From positions 1-64,000 of the forward strand of contig DATKOF010000018.1 of assembly GCA_035524795.1 (NCBI GenBank): DNA of 64,000 nt, read 5' to 3'. The number at the start of each line of letters is the position of its first letter. Position 1 is the stretch's first letter. This stretch comes from DATKOF01 sp035524795 (GTDB lineage: Bacteria; Pseudomonadota; Gammaproteobacteria; Burkholderiales; SG8-41). This document shows positions 47,964 to 56,361 of this stretch, in pieces. The notes under the pieces were generated by a model, which ran no database searches, was not told where the DNA came from, and saw only the letters and a program-made list of their open reading frames with translations. A program made the translations under genes and the position numbers.

Positions 47964-47991
47964 TAAAGATTCGCCGGCCGTTCGTCGTAAT
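47964..47991 (+). promoter_or_regulatory. Candidate sigma-28 promoter of fliD
   Basis: TAAAGATT (47964-47971), 12-base spacer, GTCGTAAT (47984-47991), about 67 bases before the fliD ATG. The -35 matches the flagellar sigma consensus in 7 of 8 positions; the -10 is weaker. Same spacing as the fliC candidate. Confidence 0.45.
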
Positions 47992-48057
47992 TAAAATAGC
48001 GGGGATGTGGAGCTGGCCTCCACGCACCGTCCATTGTTTGTTTGTTACGAGGTTTGA

Positions 48058-49527
48058 ATGGCTACCACCAGCGCGACGACGTCGACATCCGGCATTTCCT
48101 CCGCGGTGCTATCGTCGGTCGGCATCGGTTCCGGCCTCGACGTCAGCAGCATCATCACCCAGTTGATGTCGGTAGCCCAGCAGCCACTGACGCTGCTCCA
48201 GCAACAGGAAGCGAGCTATCAGACGCAGTTATCCGCGTTAGGCCAGGTAAAAAGCGCGGTGGCCAGCGTGCAAAGCGCCGCTGCCGCGCTGCAGACCGCG
48301 GCCCAGACGCCGGCGTGGACCGCCAGCGTCGGCGATTCGAGCGTGCTGTCCGCGACTGCGTCGCAAAACGCCGTTGCCGGAACGCATACGATCAGCGTCA
48401 GTCAGCTCGCGCAATCGCAGATTCTGGTCGCCACCGGCCAGACCAGCAGCACTGCTGCGATCGGCAGCGGCGGCGCGACCACGGTCACCATCGACTTCGG
48501 CGCCATCAGCGGCGGCAGTTTCGACTCCGGTAGCGGTACCTATAGCGGCGCCACCTTCACCGCCAACAGCGCAAAGCCGCCGCTGTCGATCACGATCGAC
48601 AGCGGCAACAATACGCTGCAGGGCATCGCCGATGCGATCAATGCCGCCGATGCCGGCGTCACTGCCAGCATCGTCAACGACGGCAGTGCCAGCCCGTACC
48701 GCCTGGTGCTGACCTCAGACGACAGCGGTACCGCCAACAGCCTGCGCGTTTCGGTAAGCGGTGACGCGACGCTCTCGGCGCTGCTATCCGATGACCCGAC
48801 CGGCACCCAGAATCTGGCGCAGACCCAGGCCGCCCAGGATGCCAAATTCACGCTCGACGGCCTCGCGATCACCAAATCCTCCAACACCGTAACCGACGCG
48901 CTGACGGGCGTGAGCCTGACGCTGAACTCGGTCAACGCACCGGCGACCACCGCGTTCACCATCCAGCGCGACAGCTCGGGGCTGGTGTCGGCGGTTAATG
49001 ATCTAGTGTCGGCCTACAACAGCCTGAATTCGACGGTGGCCACCGACACCGCGACGCAGGCGGTGCTGCAGGGCGACTACGCGACCAGCAACTCGGTGCG
49101 CCGGATGCGGCTGACACTGGACGCGCCGCAAAGCGGGAGCGGGGCCTACAGCCAGCTGTTCCAGATCGGCGGCTCGTTCGACGACGACGGCAACCTCAGC
49201 ATCGACAGCGGCAAGCTGCAGGCGGCGCTCAATTCGAATTTCACCGATGCCGGCGCATTCGTGGCGCAGCTCGCCGCCTCCCTCGACTCGGCGGCCGGCG
49301 ACTACATCACAACCGACGGGCCGCTCGACGCCCGCATCACCGGCGTCAACAATTCGATTTCGAGTCTACAGGCGCGTGAAACACAGACTCAGGATCAGCT
49401 GAATCAGCTGCAGGCGCGTTACCAGGCGCAGTTCAGCGCGCTGGACAGCCTGATCAGCAGCATGCAGAGCACGAGCAATTACCTGACCCAGCAGTTCACC
49501 GCCCTGCAGAAACAGACCCAGGGCTAG
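48058..49527 (+). CDS. fliD: Flagellar filament cap protein FliD (HAP2)
   Basis: FliD caps the growing filament and folds flagellin subunits. The 489-residue protein shows N-terminal 'GIGSGLDVSSIITQLMSVAQQPLTLLQQQEASYQTQLSALGQVKSAV', central beta-rich domains ('GTHTISVSQLAQ', 'LQGIADAINAADAGVTASIVND', 'RLVLTSDDSGTANSLRVSV') and a C-terminal coiled coil ('NSISSLQARETQTQDQLNQLQARYQAQFSALDSLISSMQSTSNYLTQQFTAL'). Ser/Thr-rich composition is typical. fliS follows after nine bases. Confidence 0.97.
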   Translation: MATTSATTSTSGISSAVLSSVGIGSGLDVSSIITQLMSVAQQPLTLLQQQEASYQTQLSALGQVKSAVASVQSAAAALQTAAQTPAWTASVGDSSVLSATASQNAVAGTHTISVSQLAQSQILVATGQTSSTAAIGSGGATTVTIDFGAISGGSFDSGSGTYSGATFTANSAKPPLSITIDSGNNTLQGIADAINAADAGVTASIVNDGSASPYRLVLTSDDSGTANSLRVSVSGDATLSALLSDDPTGTQNLAQTQAAQDAKFTLDGLAITKSSNTVTDALTGVSLTLNSVNAPATTAFTIQRDSSGLVSAVNDLVSAYNSLNSTVATDTATQAVLQGDYATSNSVRRMRLTLDAPQSGSGAYSQLFQIGGSFDDDGNLSIDSGKLQAALNSNFTDAGAFVAQLAASLDSAAGDYITTDGPLDARITGVNNSISSLQARETQTQDQLNQLQARYQAQFSALDSLISSMQSTSNYLTQQFTALQKQTQG

Positions 49528-49536
49528 GAAAACTTC

Positions 49537-49947
49537 ATGTTCGTTAATTCCTTCCGCAACGGAAGCGGGGCCTATCGCCGGATCGCGATCGAAACCGGCG
49601 TCACCGGCGCCAGCCCGTACGAACTGATTCTGATGCTGTTCGACGGCGCGCTGGTTTCGATCGGAATCGCGCGCGCCAATCTTGCCATCGAACAGCGCGC
49701 GATCAAATGCGAGGCTGTCGCCAAGGCGATTGCGATCATCGACTTGGGGCTGAAGGCAAGCCTCGACTATCGCAGAGGCGGCGATCTCGCGCAGCGTCTT
49801 GGCACGCTTTATGACTACATCGTGCGTCGTATGGTCGAGGCCAATGCGCACGACGATCCGCAGGCCTTCGACGAGGTAACCCAATTGCTGACGGGGCTGC
49901 GTGACGCCTGGACACAGATCCGACAGACGGAAAAGGCGGTTTCATGA
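49537..49947 (+). CDS. fliS: Flagellin export chaperone FliS
   Basis: FliS binds the C-terminal end of flagellin before export. The 136-residue protein has the family features 'YRRIAIETGVTGASPYELILMLFDGALVSIGIARANLAIEQRAIKCEAVAKAIAIIDLGLKASLDYRRGGDLAQRLGTLYDYIVRRMVEAN' and is all-helical. It overlaps fliT by four bases, so translation is coupled. Confidence 0.96.
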   Translation: MFVNSFRNGSGAYRRIAIETGVTGASPYELILMLFDGALVSIGIARANLAIEQRAIKCEAVAKAIAIIDLGLKASLDYRRGGDLAQRLGTLYDYIVRRMVEANAHDDPQAFDEVTQLLTGLRDAWTQIRQTEKAVS

Positions 49948-50282
49948 ACGAACAGCAGACGCTCGAGGCGTACCAGAAGATCCACGGTATCGTGGAACGC
50001 ATGGCAGCAGCGGCACGGCGGGATGAGTGGGACACCGTGATCGCGCTTGAACACGAATGCCGGCAGCAGGTTGACCGCCTGACAGCCCATCAACCGCCGC
50101 CGGCCGCCGATGCCGTCGCCAACCGCCGCAAGGCCGCCCTGATCCGGGAGATTCTGGATTACGACGCGGAAATCCGGCGACTGGCCGAGCCGCGGCTCGC
50201 CAACCTGGAGGCGATGCTCGAGGTGATCGGCAACCAGCGCCTGCTCAAGCGGGCGTACGGTGCGACGACGCCCAACCCGTAA
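49944..50282 (+). CDS. fliT: Flagellar protein FliT-like export chaperone
   Basis: A 112-residue helical protein in the fliT position, overlapping fliS by ATGA. It shows the weakly conserved pattern of FliT: N-terminal 'LEAYQKIHGIVERMAAAARRDEWDTVIALEHECRQQVDRL' and 'IREILDYDAEIRRLAEPRLANLEAML', similar to other short FliT proteins. FliT is the chaperone for FliD and in enterics also inhibits FlhDC. Function is assigned mainly from position and helix pattern. Confidence 0.85.
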   Translation: MNEQQTLEAYQKIHGIVERMAAAARRDEWDTVIALEHECRQQVDRLTAHQPPPAADAVANRRKAALIREILDYDAEIRRLAEPRLANLEAMLEVIGNQRLLKRAYGATTPNP

Positions 50283-50326
50283 ATCCGGAATGGGCGCGTT
50301 CATCATCCGACCGACACCACGCTGAC

Positions 50327-51406
50327 ATGCTGCCGCTCGAACCGCTGGGCCGTCTCCAGTTGCGCCTGGCGCCTGATTCGCTGCTGGTTGAAGCATTGTC
50401 CGCACTGCGCGAAGTCCTGCCGGTCGGTCAGGGCGAACCGGTGCGCGCCACCATCGGTGGACCGCTCCCTGACGGCCGCCAGCAATTGCAGGTTGGCGAC
50501 CGCACGTTCCTATTGCGTCTGCCGCCCAATATGCGACAGGGCGATACCCTCGAGCTCACCGCAACGCGCAACGGCGTCGAAGTGCGCCTGGTCACACCGC
50601 GCTCCGCGTCCGAAGCGGAAGCGGCGGGTTCGCAGTCGCGTCTGAGTGCGGCTGGTCGCCTCGTCGCAGAACTGGCGGAACCCGCGGCTCCCGCCACCAG
50701 ACCTGCATCCATCGCCGGCGGCCCGCTGCCGCTGATCGACGACCCCGGCGGCGATCCGCTGGTGCGTCTGGCGCAGGCGCTGCGCGCGGCGGTCACGACC
50801 AGCGGCCTGTTTTATGAATCCCATCTCGCCGCGTGGGTCGCCGGCGAGCACACGCTGCCGGCGGTCGGGCTCGAACCGCAGGCCCGCTTTGCAGCAGCCG
50901 CGGCGGCGTCCTCGCCCGCGAATTCCGACACCCCTGCACGGCCCGCACCCGCACCCGCGCCGGCCGACGGCGATGCGACGGCGCGGCAAGCCACTTCTTC
51001 CTCCGCCCATGAAGTCCTGCAGCAGCAGGATTCCACTGCGCTGCCGCCGGCCGCGCGCGATCTGGTGCGTGAGCAGCTGAACCTGCTCGAGTCGCAGCAG
51101 CTGGTCTGGTCGGGGCTGGTCTGGCCGGGACAAAAAATGGAATGGGAAATCAGCGGACAGCCTCCCCGTGCAACGGATGACGCCCCCCGTTACACCTGGC
51201 GCACAAAGCTCCGCCTCGAACTGCCGCATCTCGGAACCATCGAGGCGCATCTGGTCTGGAACCAGGATCGGCTCGACCTGGGTCTCGCCGCTGACCCGGA
51301 TCAGATGCGAACGTTCGCACAGGCGCTGCCGGCGCTGCGGGCTGCGCTGGACAGCGCCGGTATCGCGGTGAACGCGATCGAAGTAGGGGAACATGATGCC
51401 CGGTGA
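50327..51406 (+). CDS. FliK-like flagellar hook-length control protein
   Basis: A 359-residue protein. The N-terminal part includes 'RLAPDSLLVEALSALREVLPVG' and a small beta domain ('PDGRQQLQVGDRTFLLRLPPNMRQGDTLELT'). A Pro/Ala-rich linker (about 185-225) precedes the C-terminal Flg_hook domain (about 250-355): 'WSGLVWPGQKMEWEISGQPP', 'WRTKLRLELPHLGTIEAHLVWNQDRLDLGLAADPDQMRTFAQALPALRAALDSAGIAV'. FliK proteins measure hook length and switch export specificity. A second, more classical fliK lies within the fliF operon, so this one may have another role. It overlaps flhX. Confidence 0.85.
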   Translation: MLPLEPLGRLQLRLAPDSLLVEALSALREVLPVGQGEPVRATIGGPLPDGRQQLQVGDRTFLLRLPPNMRQGDTLELTATRNGVEVRLVTPRSASEAEAAGSQSRLSAAGRLVAELAEPAAPATRPASIAGGPLPLIDDPGGDPLVRLAQALRAAVTTSGLFYESHLAAWVAGEHTLPAVGLEPQARFAAAAAASSPANSDTPARPAPAPAPADGDATARQATSSSAHEVLQQQDSTALPPAARDLVREQLNLLESQQLVWSGLVWPGQKMEWEISGQPPRATDDAPRYTWRTKLRLELPHLGTIEAHLVWNQDRLDLGLAADPDQMRTFAQALPALRAALDSAGIAVNAIEVGEHDAR

Positions 51407-51707
51407 CGCGCGGCGGGCAGCAGTCGCGCTGCAATACCGCAACCAGGATCTCGCGCCGCGCGTCGTTGCCAAGGGGCGCGGCGAGCTCGCCGAGCGTATC
51501 ATCGCCGCCGCCCGCGAACACGGCGTCTATGTGCACGAATCGCGCGAGCTGGTGTCGCTGCTGATGCAGGTTGACCTCGATCAGCATATTCCGCCCGCGT
51601 TGTATATCGCGGTCGCTGAACTACTGGCGTGGGTCTACCGGCTGGAACACGGCTGGCGTCCGGTCGCCGCCGCGTCGCCGCTGCCGCCGGGCGACATGCC
51701 GACATGA
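51393..51707 (+). CDS. flhX: FlhB C-terminal-domain protein FlhX
   Basis: A 104-residue soluble protein equal to the cytoplasmic C-terminal part of FlhB after the NPTH cleavage site: 'AVALQYRNQDLAPRVVAKGRGELAERIIAAAREHGVYVHESRELVSLLMQVDLDQHIPPALYIAVAELLAWVYRLE'. It lacks the membrane domain and the NPTH motif. Such FlhX proteins can partly replace FlhB C-terminal domain in export-substrate switching. It overlaps the FliK-like gene at its 5' end and ycgR at its 3' end. Confidence 0.92.
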   Translation: MMPGDARRAAVALQYRNQDLAPRVVAKGRGELAERIIAAAREHGVYVHESRELVSLLMQVDLDQHIPPALYIAVAELLAWVYRLEHGWRPVAAASPLPPGDMPT

Positions 51708-52474
51708 CATCCGATCCTCAGCCCCCTTTCCGCAACGTCTTCAGCGACGAGGAAGCGCGTTACATCATCAACAACGCGGGTGAAATCTCCCATGTCCTGC
51801 GCACAATGATGCGCAAGAGCACGCTGGTCACCGCTTATTTCAACGGCAGCAGCGACTTTGTGCTGACCTCGGTACTCGCAGCGGACGACCGTAACAGCCG
51901 GGTCATCCTCGACGCTCCGCAACAAAAGGAAGATCTGCAAAAAATACTGCGGGCACAGCATGCGATGTGTGTCGCCAGCGAGGACGGCGTCGGGATCAAG
52001 TTTCCGGTGGCCGGCCTGAAGCTGCACTCGCACCAGGGGTCGGCGGCACTGGCAGCGCCGCTTCCGGACAGTCTGCTGCGCATGCAACGGCGCGAGTTTT
52101 ATCGCGCCGCCTGCCCGCTCGGAGAGTCGATCAAATGCCGGGTGCCGGCGACTGTCGACAACAAGGCGTCGCGCGTGGAAGTCGTGGTGCTGGATATCAG
52201 CTGCGGCGGCATCGCCCTCCTCGACAATCAACCGCAGGTCAGCTTCGAGAAGGCGGCACAATTCCGGGGCTGTGAAATCGATCTGCCCGGCGTCGGCATG
52301 ATCGTCAGCGATCTCGTGGTATGTGACTCCTTCGAGATTACGCTGAAAAACAATACCGTATCCAGGCGATCGGGGTGCCGTTTTCTGAATGTGACGCCAG
52401 CCATGGCCGGGATGATCCAGCGCTACATCATGCAGCTCGAGCGCGACCGCAATCCTCGTTTTGGCGGACGCTGA
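51704..52474 (+). CDS. ycgR: Flagellar brake protein YcgR, c-di-GMP-binding PilZ
   Basis: A 256-residue protein from ATG 51704 (ATGA overlap with flhX). N-terminal YcgR domain about 10-120; PilZ domain about 125-250 with the c-di-GMP-binding motifs RxxxR (R130-R134, in 'QRREFYR') and DxSxxG (D164, S166, G169 in 'DISCGG'). Bound c-di-GMP would let it act on the flagellar motor (FliG/MotA in enterics) and slow swimming. Its presence beside two diguanylate cyclases supports a c-di-GMP motility circuit. Confidence 0.95.
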   Translation: MTSDPQPPFRNVFSDEEARYIINNAGEISHVLRTMMRKSTLVTAYFNGSSDFVLTSVLAADDRNSRVILDAPQQKEDLQKILRAQHAMCVASEDGVGIKFPVAGLKLHSHQGSAALAAPLPDSLLRMQRREFYRAACPLGESIKCRVPATVDNKASRVEVVVLDISCGGIALLDNQPQVSFEKAAQFRGCEIDLPGVGMIVSDLVVCDSFEITLKNNTVSRRSGCRFLNVTPAMAGMIQRYIMQLERDRNPRFGGR

Positions 52475-52501
52475 AATGTCCGCACGGTGACCGCCATGAA
52501 A

Positions 52502-52825
52502 TCAGATCTGCATGTTCATGATGTCGTTGTAGGCGGTGACCAGTTTGTTGCGGATCTGCACCGTGGCCTGGAATTCGAGATTGGCTTTCTGCAACCCGAT
52601 GGCGACATTGTGCAGCTCGACATTCGGCGCGCCGCGCTCGAAGTCCTGCGCCAGCGTCAGCGCCTGGTTCTGGGTCGCGTTGACGCCATCCAGCGCGCTG
52701 CGCAAGGCTGCCGCAAAATCCACGCCGCCCGCATTCGCGCTGGATGCAGGCAGAGGCGTGCCTTGGGCCAGCGTGGAAGCGGCTTGCAACTGGGCCAGCA
52801 CATCGTCAAGCGCCTTGACTTCCAT
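52502..52825 (-). CDS. fliE: Flagellar hook-basal body complex protein FliE
   Basis: FliE connects the MS ring to the rod. The 107-residue protein ends in the conserved 'DFERGAPNVELHNVAIGLQKANLEFQATVQIRNKLVTAYNDIMNMQI', and the middle has 'DFAAALRSALDGVNATQNQAL'. It is on the minus strand, convergent with ycgR and divergent from fliF by about 195 bases. In many genomes fliE instead precedes fliF in the same operon, so the inversion is a local rearrangement feature. Confidence 0.95.
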   Translation of the reverse strand: MEVKALDDVLAQLQAASTLAQGTPLPASSANAGGVDFAAALRSALDGVNATQNQALTLAQDFERGAPNVELHNVAIGLQKANLEFQATVQIRNKLVTAYNDIMNMQI

Positions 52826-53019
52826 TTTGAACCTCCGTGGCGTATGGCAGGACGGCGCACCGTCCCATTGCCCGCCAATCTATCCCCGCCATGCACGACA
52901 GCGAACGGCGAATAGCCCGGTGAAAGCCCCCTTTTTCCGCCCATCCGCCCGCCCGGCCTTGCCGATAATGAGCGCACATCAGCAGATAACCGTGAATACC
53001 ATCAAGAATATTGCCGGAC
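52826..53019. other. Divergent fliE-fliF intergenic region
   Basis: A 194-base spacer. GCCGATAA (52961-52968) on the plus strand is a perfect sigma-28-type -10, but no TAAA-like -35 lies at the right distance. No clear sigma-54 (GG-N10-GC) element was found. The promoters for fliE and the fliF operon probably lie here but cannot be named. Confidence 0.35.
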
Positions 53020-54699
53020 ATGTCGACCGAGGTTGCGCCATCCGCCAGCAGGCCCCCGCTACCGGGCTCCTATGAAGGAGCCGGCCGTTCCGGGACGGCG
53101 ATGGCTGTGCTGACGCAGTTGTTTTCTCCGCAGCGCCTCGGCATGACGCTGACCGCGGTGGCCATGGTCGCGATCGCGGTGGGCGCCTGGCTGTGGGCGC
53201 AAGCGCCCGACTATCGCGTGTTGTACGCGAACGTCGCGGAACGCGACGGCGGCGCGATCATTACAGCGCTGCAGCAGATGAATGTGCCGTACCGGGTTTC
53301 CGCGGAAGGCGGCACGATCCTGGTTCCCGCTGAGCAGGTGCCTGAACTGCGGCTGAAACTCGCGAGCCAGGGCCTGCCCAAGGGAAGCCTGGTCGGCTTC
53401 GAACTGATGGAAAACGAGAAGCTGGGGTCCAGCCAGTTTCTCGAACAGGTCAACTACCAGCGCGCGCTCGAAGGCGAACTGGCGCGTTCGATACAGTCGC
53501 TGTCCGAAGTGCAGGCTGCGCGCGTGCATCTGGCATTGACCAAACCGTCGGTGTTCGTGCGCGAACAGCAGAAGCCGAGCGCCTCGGTTCTCGTCAATCT
53601 TTATCCAGGGCGCACGCTGCAGCCTTCCCAAGTCAGCGCGATCATGCATCTGGTGGCGGCGAGCGTGCCCGACCTTCCCACGCAAAACGTCACCGTGGTC
53701 GACCAGAATGGCAACCTGCTGAGTGCCGACGGCCAGAACCCGAACGGCGAGCTCGACCCGAACCAGCTCAAATACGTGGCCGAACTGGAGAACAGCTACG
53801 TCAAACGCATCGAAACGATATTGACCCCGATCGTCGGCGCCGAAAACCTGCAGGCCCAGGTCGCCGCCGACATCGATTTCTCGCAGACCGAACACGCCGA
53901 AGAAACCTACAAACCCAACCAGGACCAGGCGCAGGCGGCGATCCGCAGCCAGCAGACCAGCGAATCGACCAGCGGCGCGGACAACATTGCGGGCGGCGTG
54001 CCCGGCGCGCTGTCGAACCAGCCGCCGGCTCCGGCCAGCGCGCCCATCGCGGCAGGCCCCACGCCGGCCGGATCGACATCCAAACCCGGCGCGACCGGCG
54101 CCAGCCCGACTCCACCGTCGGCGCCGATGAATCTGCGGAAAGAGGCGACGACCAATTACGAAGTCGACCGCACCATCCGGCACGTGCGCCAGCTGGCCGG
54201 TAACCTGCGGCGTCTGTCGGTCGCGGTCGTCGTCAATTATCGCAGGGAAACCGGCGCCGACGGCAAGACCACCCTGAAGCCGCTGTCGCAGGAAGAAATG
54301 ACCCAGATCACGAATCTGGTCAAGGAGGCGACCGGCTTCGACAGCGCGCGCGGCGATACGGTCAGCGTCGCCAATGCGTCGTTTACCACTCCGGAAAAGG
54401 AGACCGTCGCCGAACTGCCGCTGTGGAAACAGCCGGAAACCCTCGATCTCGCCAAGGAGATCGGGCGTTACCTGCTGGCGGCCGGCGTTGCGTTCTACCT
54501 GATTTTCGGCGTGCTGAAACCGATGATGCGCCGGCTCGCCGCGGAACGCGCGTCCACTGCGTCGGCGCCGTCACACGCGCTGCCCGCGGTGACTGCGGGC
54601 GCTGATTCCTACGAGCAGGCGCTGGACCACACGCGCCAGCTCGCGCGCGAGGAACCGCGGGCAGTCGCCAACGTCGTCAAACAGTGGGTCGGATCATGA
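53020..54699 (+). CDS. fliF: Flagellar MS-ring protein FliF
   Basis: FliF builds the MS ring in the inner membrane, the base of the flagellum. The 559-residue protein from ATG 53020 has TM1 at about 40-60, ring-building motifs 'PDYRVLYANVAERDGGAIITALQQMNVPYRVSAEGGTILVPAEQVPELRLKLASQGLPKG' and 'LGSSQFLEQVNYQRALEGELARSIQSLSEVQAARVHLA'. A Pro/Ala-rich periplasmic loop (about 330-375) follows, then TM2 at about 475-495 and a cytoplasmic C-terminus that binds FliG. It begins the fliF-fliR operon and overlaps fliG by four bases. Confidence 0.97.
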   Translation: MSTEVAPSASRPPLPGSYEGAGRSGTAMAVLTQLFSPQRLGMTLTAVAMVAIAVGAWLWAQAPDYRVLYANVAERDGGAIITALQQMNVPYRVSAEGGTILVPAEQVPELRLKLASQGLPKGSLVGFELMENEKLGSSQFLEQVNYQRALEGELARSIQSLSEVQAARVHLALTKPSVFVREQQKPSASVLVNLYPGRTLQPSQVSAIMHLVAASVPDLPTQNVTVVDQNGNLLSADGQNPNGELDPNQLKYVAELENSYVKRIETILTPIVGAENLQAQVAADIDFSQTEHAEETYKPNQDQAQAAIRSQQTSESTSGADNIAGGVPGALSNQPPAPASAPIAAGPTPAGSTSKPGATGASPTPPSAPMNLRKEATTNYEVDRTIRHVRQLAGNLRRLSVAVVVNYRRETGADGKTTLKPLSQEEMTQITNLVKEATGFDSARGDTVSVANASFTTPEKETVAELPLWKQPETLDLAKEIGRYLLAAGVAFYLIFGVLKPMMRRLAAERASTASAPSHALPAVTAGADSYEQALDHTRQLAREEPRAVANVVKQWVGS

Positions 54700-55694
54700 A
54701 CGACGAAGGTCTGCAGAACAGCGCGATCCTGCTGATGTCGCTGGGCGAGGAAATCGCCGCGGAAGTGTTCAAGCACCTGACCCCGCGCGAGGTGCAGAAA
54801 CTCGGGCAGTCGATGGCCAATCTCAGCAACGTCACGCGCGATCAGATCACCGCGGTCGTCAAAAACTTCCATCAGGCGGCGGGACAACGGACGAGCGTGG
54901 GCGTGGCGACCGACGAATATGTGCGCAACGTGCTGGTCAAGGCGCTCGGCAGCGACAAGGCGGCGCCGCTGCTGAACCGCATTCTTCAGGGCGGAGGGGA
55001 TTCCAGCGGCATCGAGAGTCTTAAATGGATGGCGTCGCGCGAAGTCGCCGAACTGATCAGGAACGAACACCCGCAGATCATCGCCACCATCCTGGTGCAT
55101 CTCGACCGCGACCAGGCGGCGGAAATCCTGGGCTGCTTCCCGGAACGGCTGCGCAACGACGCAGTGCTGCGGATCGCGACGCTCGACGGCGTGCAACCGA
55201 CGGCGCTGAAGGAACTGAACGACGTGCTGACCAGATTGCTCGCCGGCAACAACGTGCTGAAGAAAAGCCAGATGGGCGGAGTGCGGACGGCGGCCGAAAT
55301 CCTCAACATGCTGGGTTCGGCGACCGAGACCTCGGTCGTCGACGCAGTGCGCGAGTACGACGGCGATCTTGCACAGAAGATTCTCGACGAAATGTTCGTG
55401 TTCGAGGACCTGCTCGACATCGACGATCGCGGCATTCAGCTGGTGCTGCGCGAAGTACAGTCGGAGGTGCTGGTGATCGCGCTCAAGGGCGCGACTCCCG
55501 AGCTGCGCGAAAAAGTGCTGAAGAACATGTCGCAGCGCGCCGCCGAAATGCTGCGCGAGGATCTCGAATCGAGAGGACCGACCAAGGTGGCCGAAGTTGA
55601 GACGCAGCAGAAGGAAATCCTGAAGCTGGTGCGCCGGCTGGCGGACGAGGGGCAGTTGACGATCGGCGGCAAGGGCGAAGAAGCCTATGTCTAA
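54696..55694 (+). CDS. fliG: Flagellar motor switch protein FliG
   Basis: FliG is the rotor part that contacts the stator and the MS ring. The 332-residue protein (ATGA start at 54696) has the N-terminal FliF-binding domain, the middle 'EHPQIIATILVHLDRDQAAEILGCFPERLRNDAVLRIATLDGVQPTAL' with EHPQ motif, and the C-terminal torque domain 'FVFEDLLDIDDRGIQLVLREVQ' with the charged ridge and 'KNMSQRAAEMLREDLESRGPTKVAEVETQQKEILKLVRRLADEG'. It overlaps fliH by eight bases. Confidence 0.98.
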   Translation: MNDEGLQNSAILLMSLGEEIAAEVFKHLTPREVQKLGQSMANLSNVTRDQITAVVKNFHQAAGQRTSVGVATDEYVRNVLVKALGSDKAAPLLNRILQGGGDSSGIESLKWMASREVAELIRNEHPQIIATILVHLDRDQAAEILGCFPERLRNDAVLRIATLDGVQPTALKELNDVLTRLLAGNNVLKKSQMGGVRTAAEILNMLGSATETSVVDAVREYDGDLAQKILDEMFVFEDLLDIDDRGIQLVLREVQSEVLVIALKGATPELREKVLKNMSQRAAEMLREDLESRGPTKVAEVETQQKEILKLVRRLADEGQLTIGGKGEEAYV

Positions 55695-56361
55695 TCCGCC
55701 TTCTCCCAAACCCTCCGCCGACGACTACCGGCGCTGGGAACCGGACAGATTCGAGGCCGGCCCCGGAACCCCGCCGTCCGCAATCAAGCTGCCGACGGCC
55801 GCGCAGATCGAACAGCTGCAGCAGGCGGCGCAGCAGGAGGGTTACGCCTCCGGCCATCAACAGGCGCGCGATGAAATCCGGAGGGAAGTCGAACAACTGC
55901 GCGCCGTCACCGTCGCCGTCACCCGCGAATGGAACGGCTGCGAAGAACGTCTGGCCGAACAGGTAGTGGCGCTGGCGCTGGCGGTGGCCCAGGCCATCGT
56001 GCGCCAGCAGTTGCGCGTCCATCCGGAAACCATCGTCGCCGTGGTGCGCGACGCACTGAATGAACTTCCCGCCTTCACGCGTCCGGCGCGGCTGACGCTG
56101 CACCCCGATGACGCGCTGCTGGTGCGCCGTCATCTCGGCGAAATTCTCGACACGCACGGCTGGCAGATCATCGAGGACGGTGCACTGGTACGCGGTGACT
56201 GCCGCTTGGCGCAGGGCGCCGCCGAGATCGACGCCACGCTGCAGCAGCGCTGGCGCCAGGTCGCCGCCGCGCTCGGCAGCGACCTGGCGTGGCTCGCGCG
56301 CGACGAGGTCGCGACCGACGCCGATGTCGTCGACCTCGCTACCAAGACGGTCCATCGATGA
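55687..56361 (+). CDS. fliH: Flagellar assembly protein FliH
   Basis: FliH regulates the export ATPase FliI and links it to the export gate and C ring. The 224-residue protein has an N-terminal 'WEPDRFE' stretch with Trp near the start (used for binding FlhA/FliN in relatives), a central helical part with GxxxG-like spacing ('QQEGYASGHQQARDEIRREVEQL'), and a C-terminal domain 'EQVVALALAVAQAIVRQQLRVHPETIVAVVRDALNEL'. It overlaps fliG and fliI at both ends. Confidence 0.94.
   Translation: MSNPPSPKPSADDYRRWEPDRFEAGPGTPPSAIKLPTAAQIEQLQQAAQQEGYASGHQQARDEIRREVEQLRAVTVAVTREWNGCEERLAEQVVALALAVAQAIVRQQLRVHPETIVAVVRDALNELPAFTRPARLTLHPDDALLVRRHLGEILDTHGWQIIEDGALVRGDCRLAQGAAEIDATLQQRWRQVAAALGSDLAWLARDEVATDADVVDLATKTVHR

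Noticed and set aside
52961..52968. GCCGATAA as a sigma-28 promoter of fliF
   Set aside because: The -10 octamer is perfect but no TAAA-like -35 lies 15-16 bases upstream.
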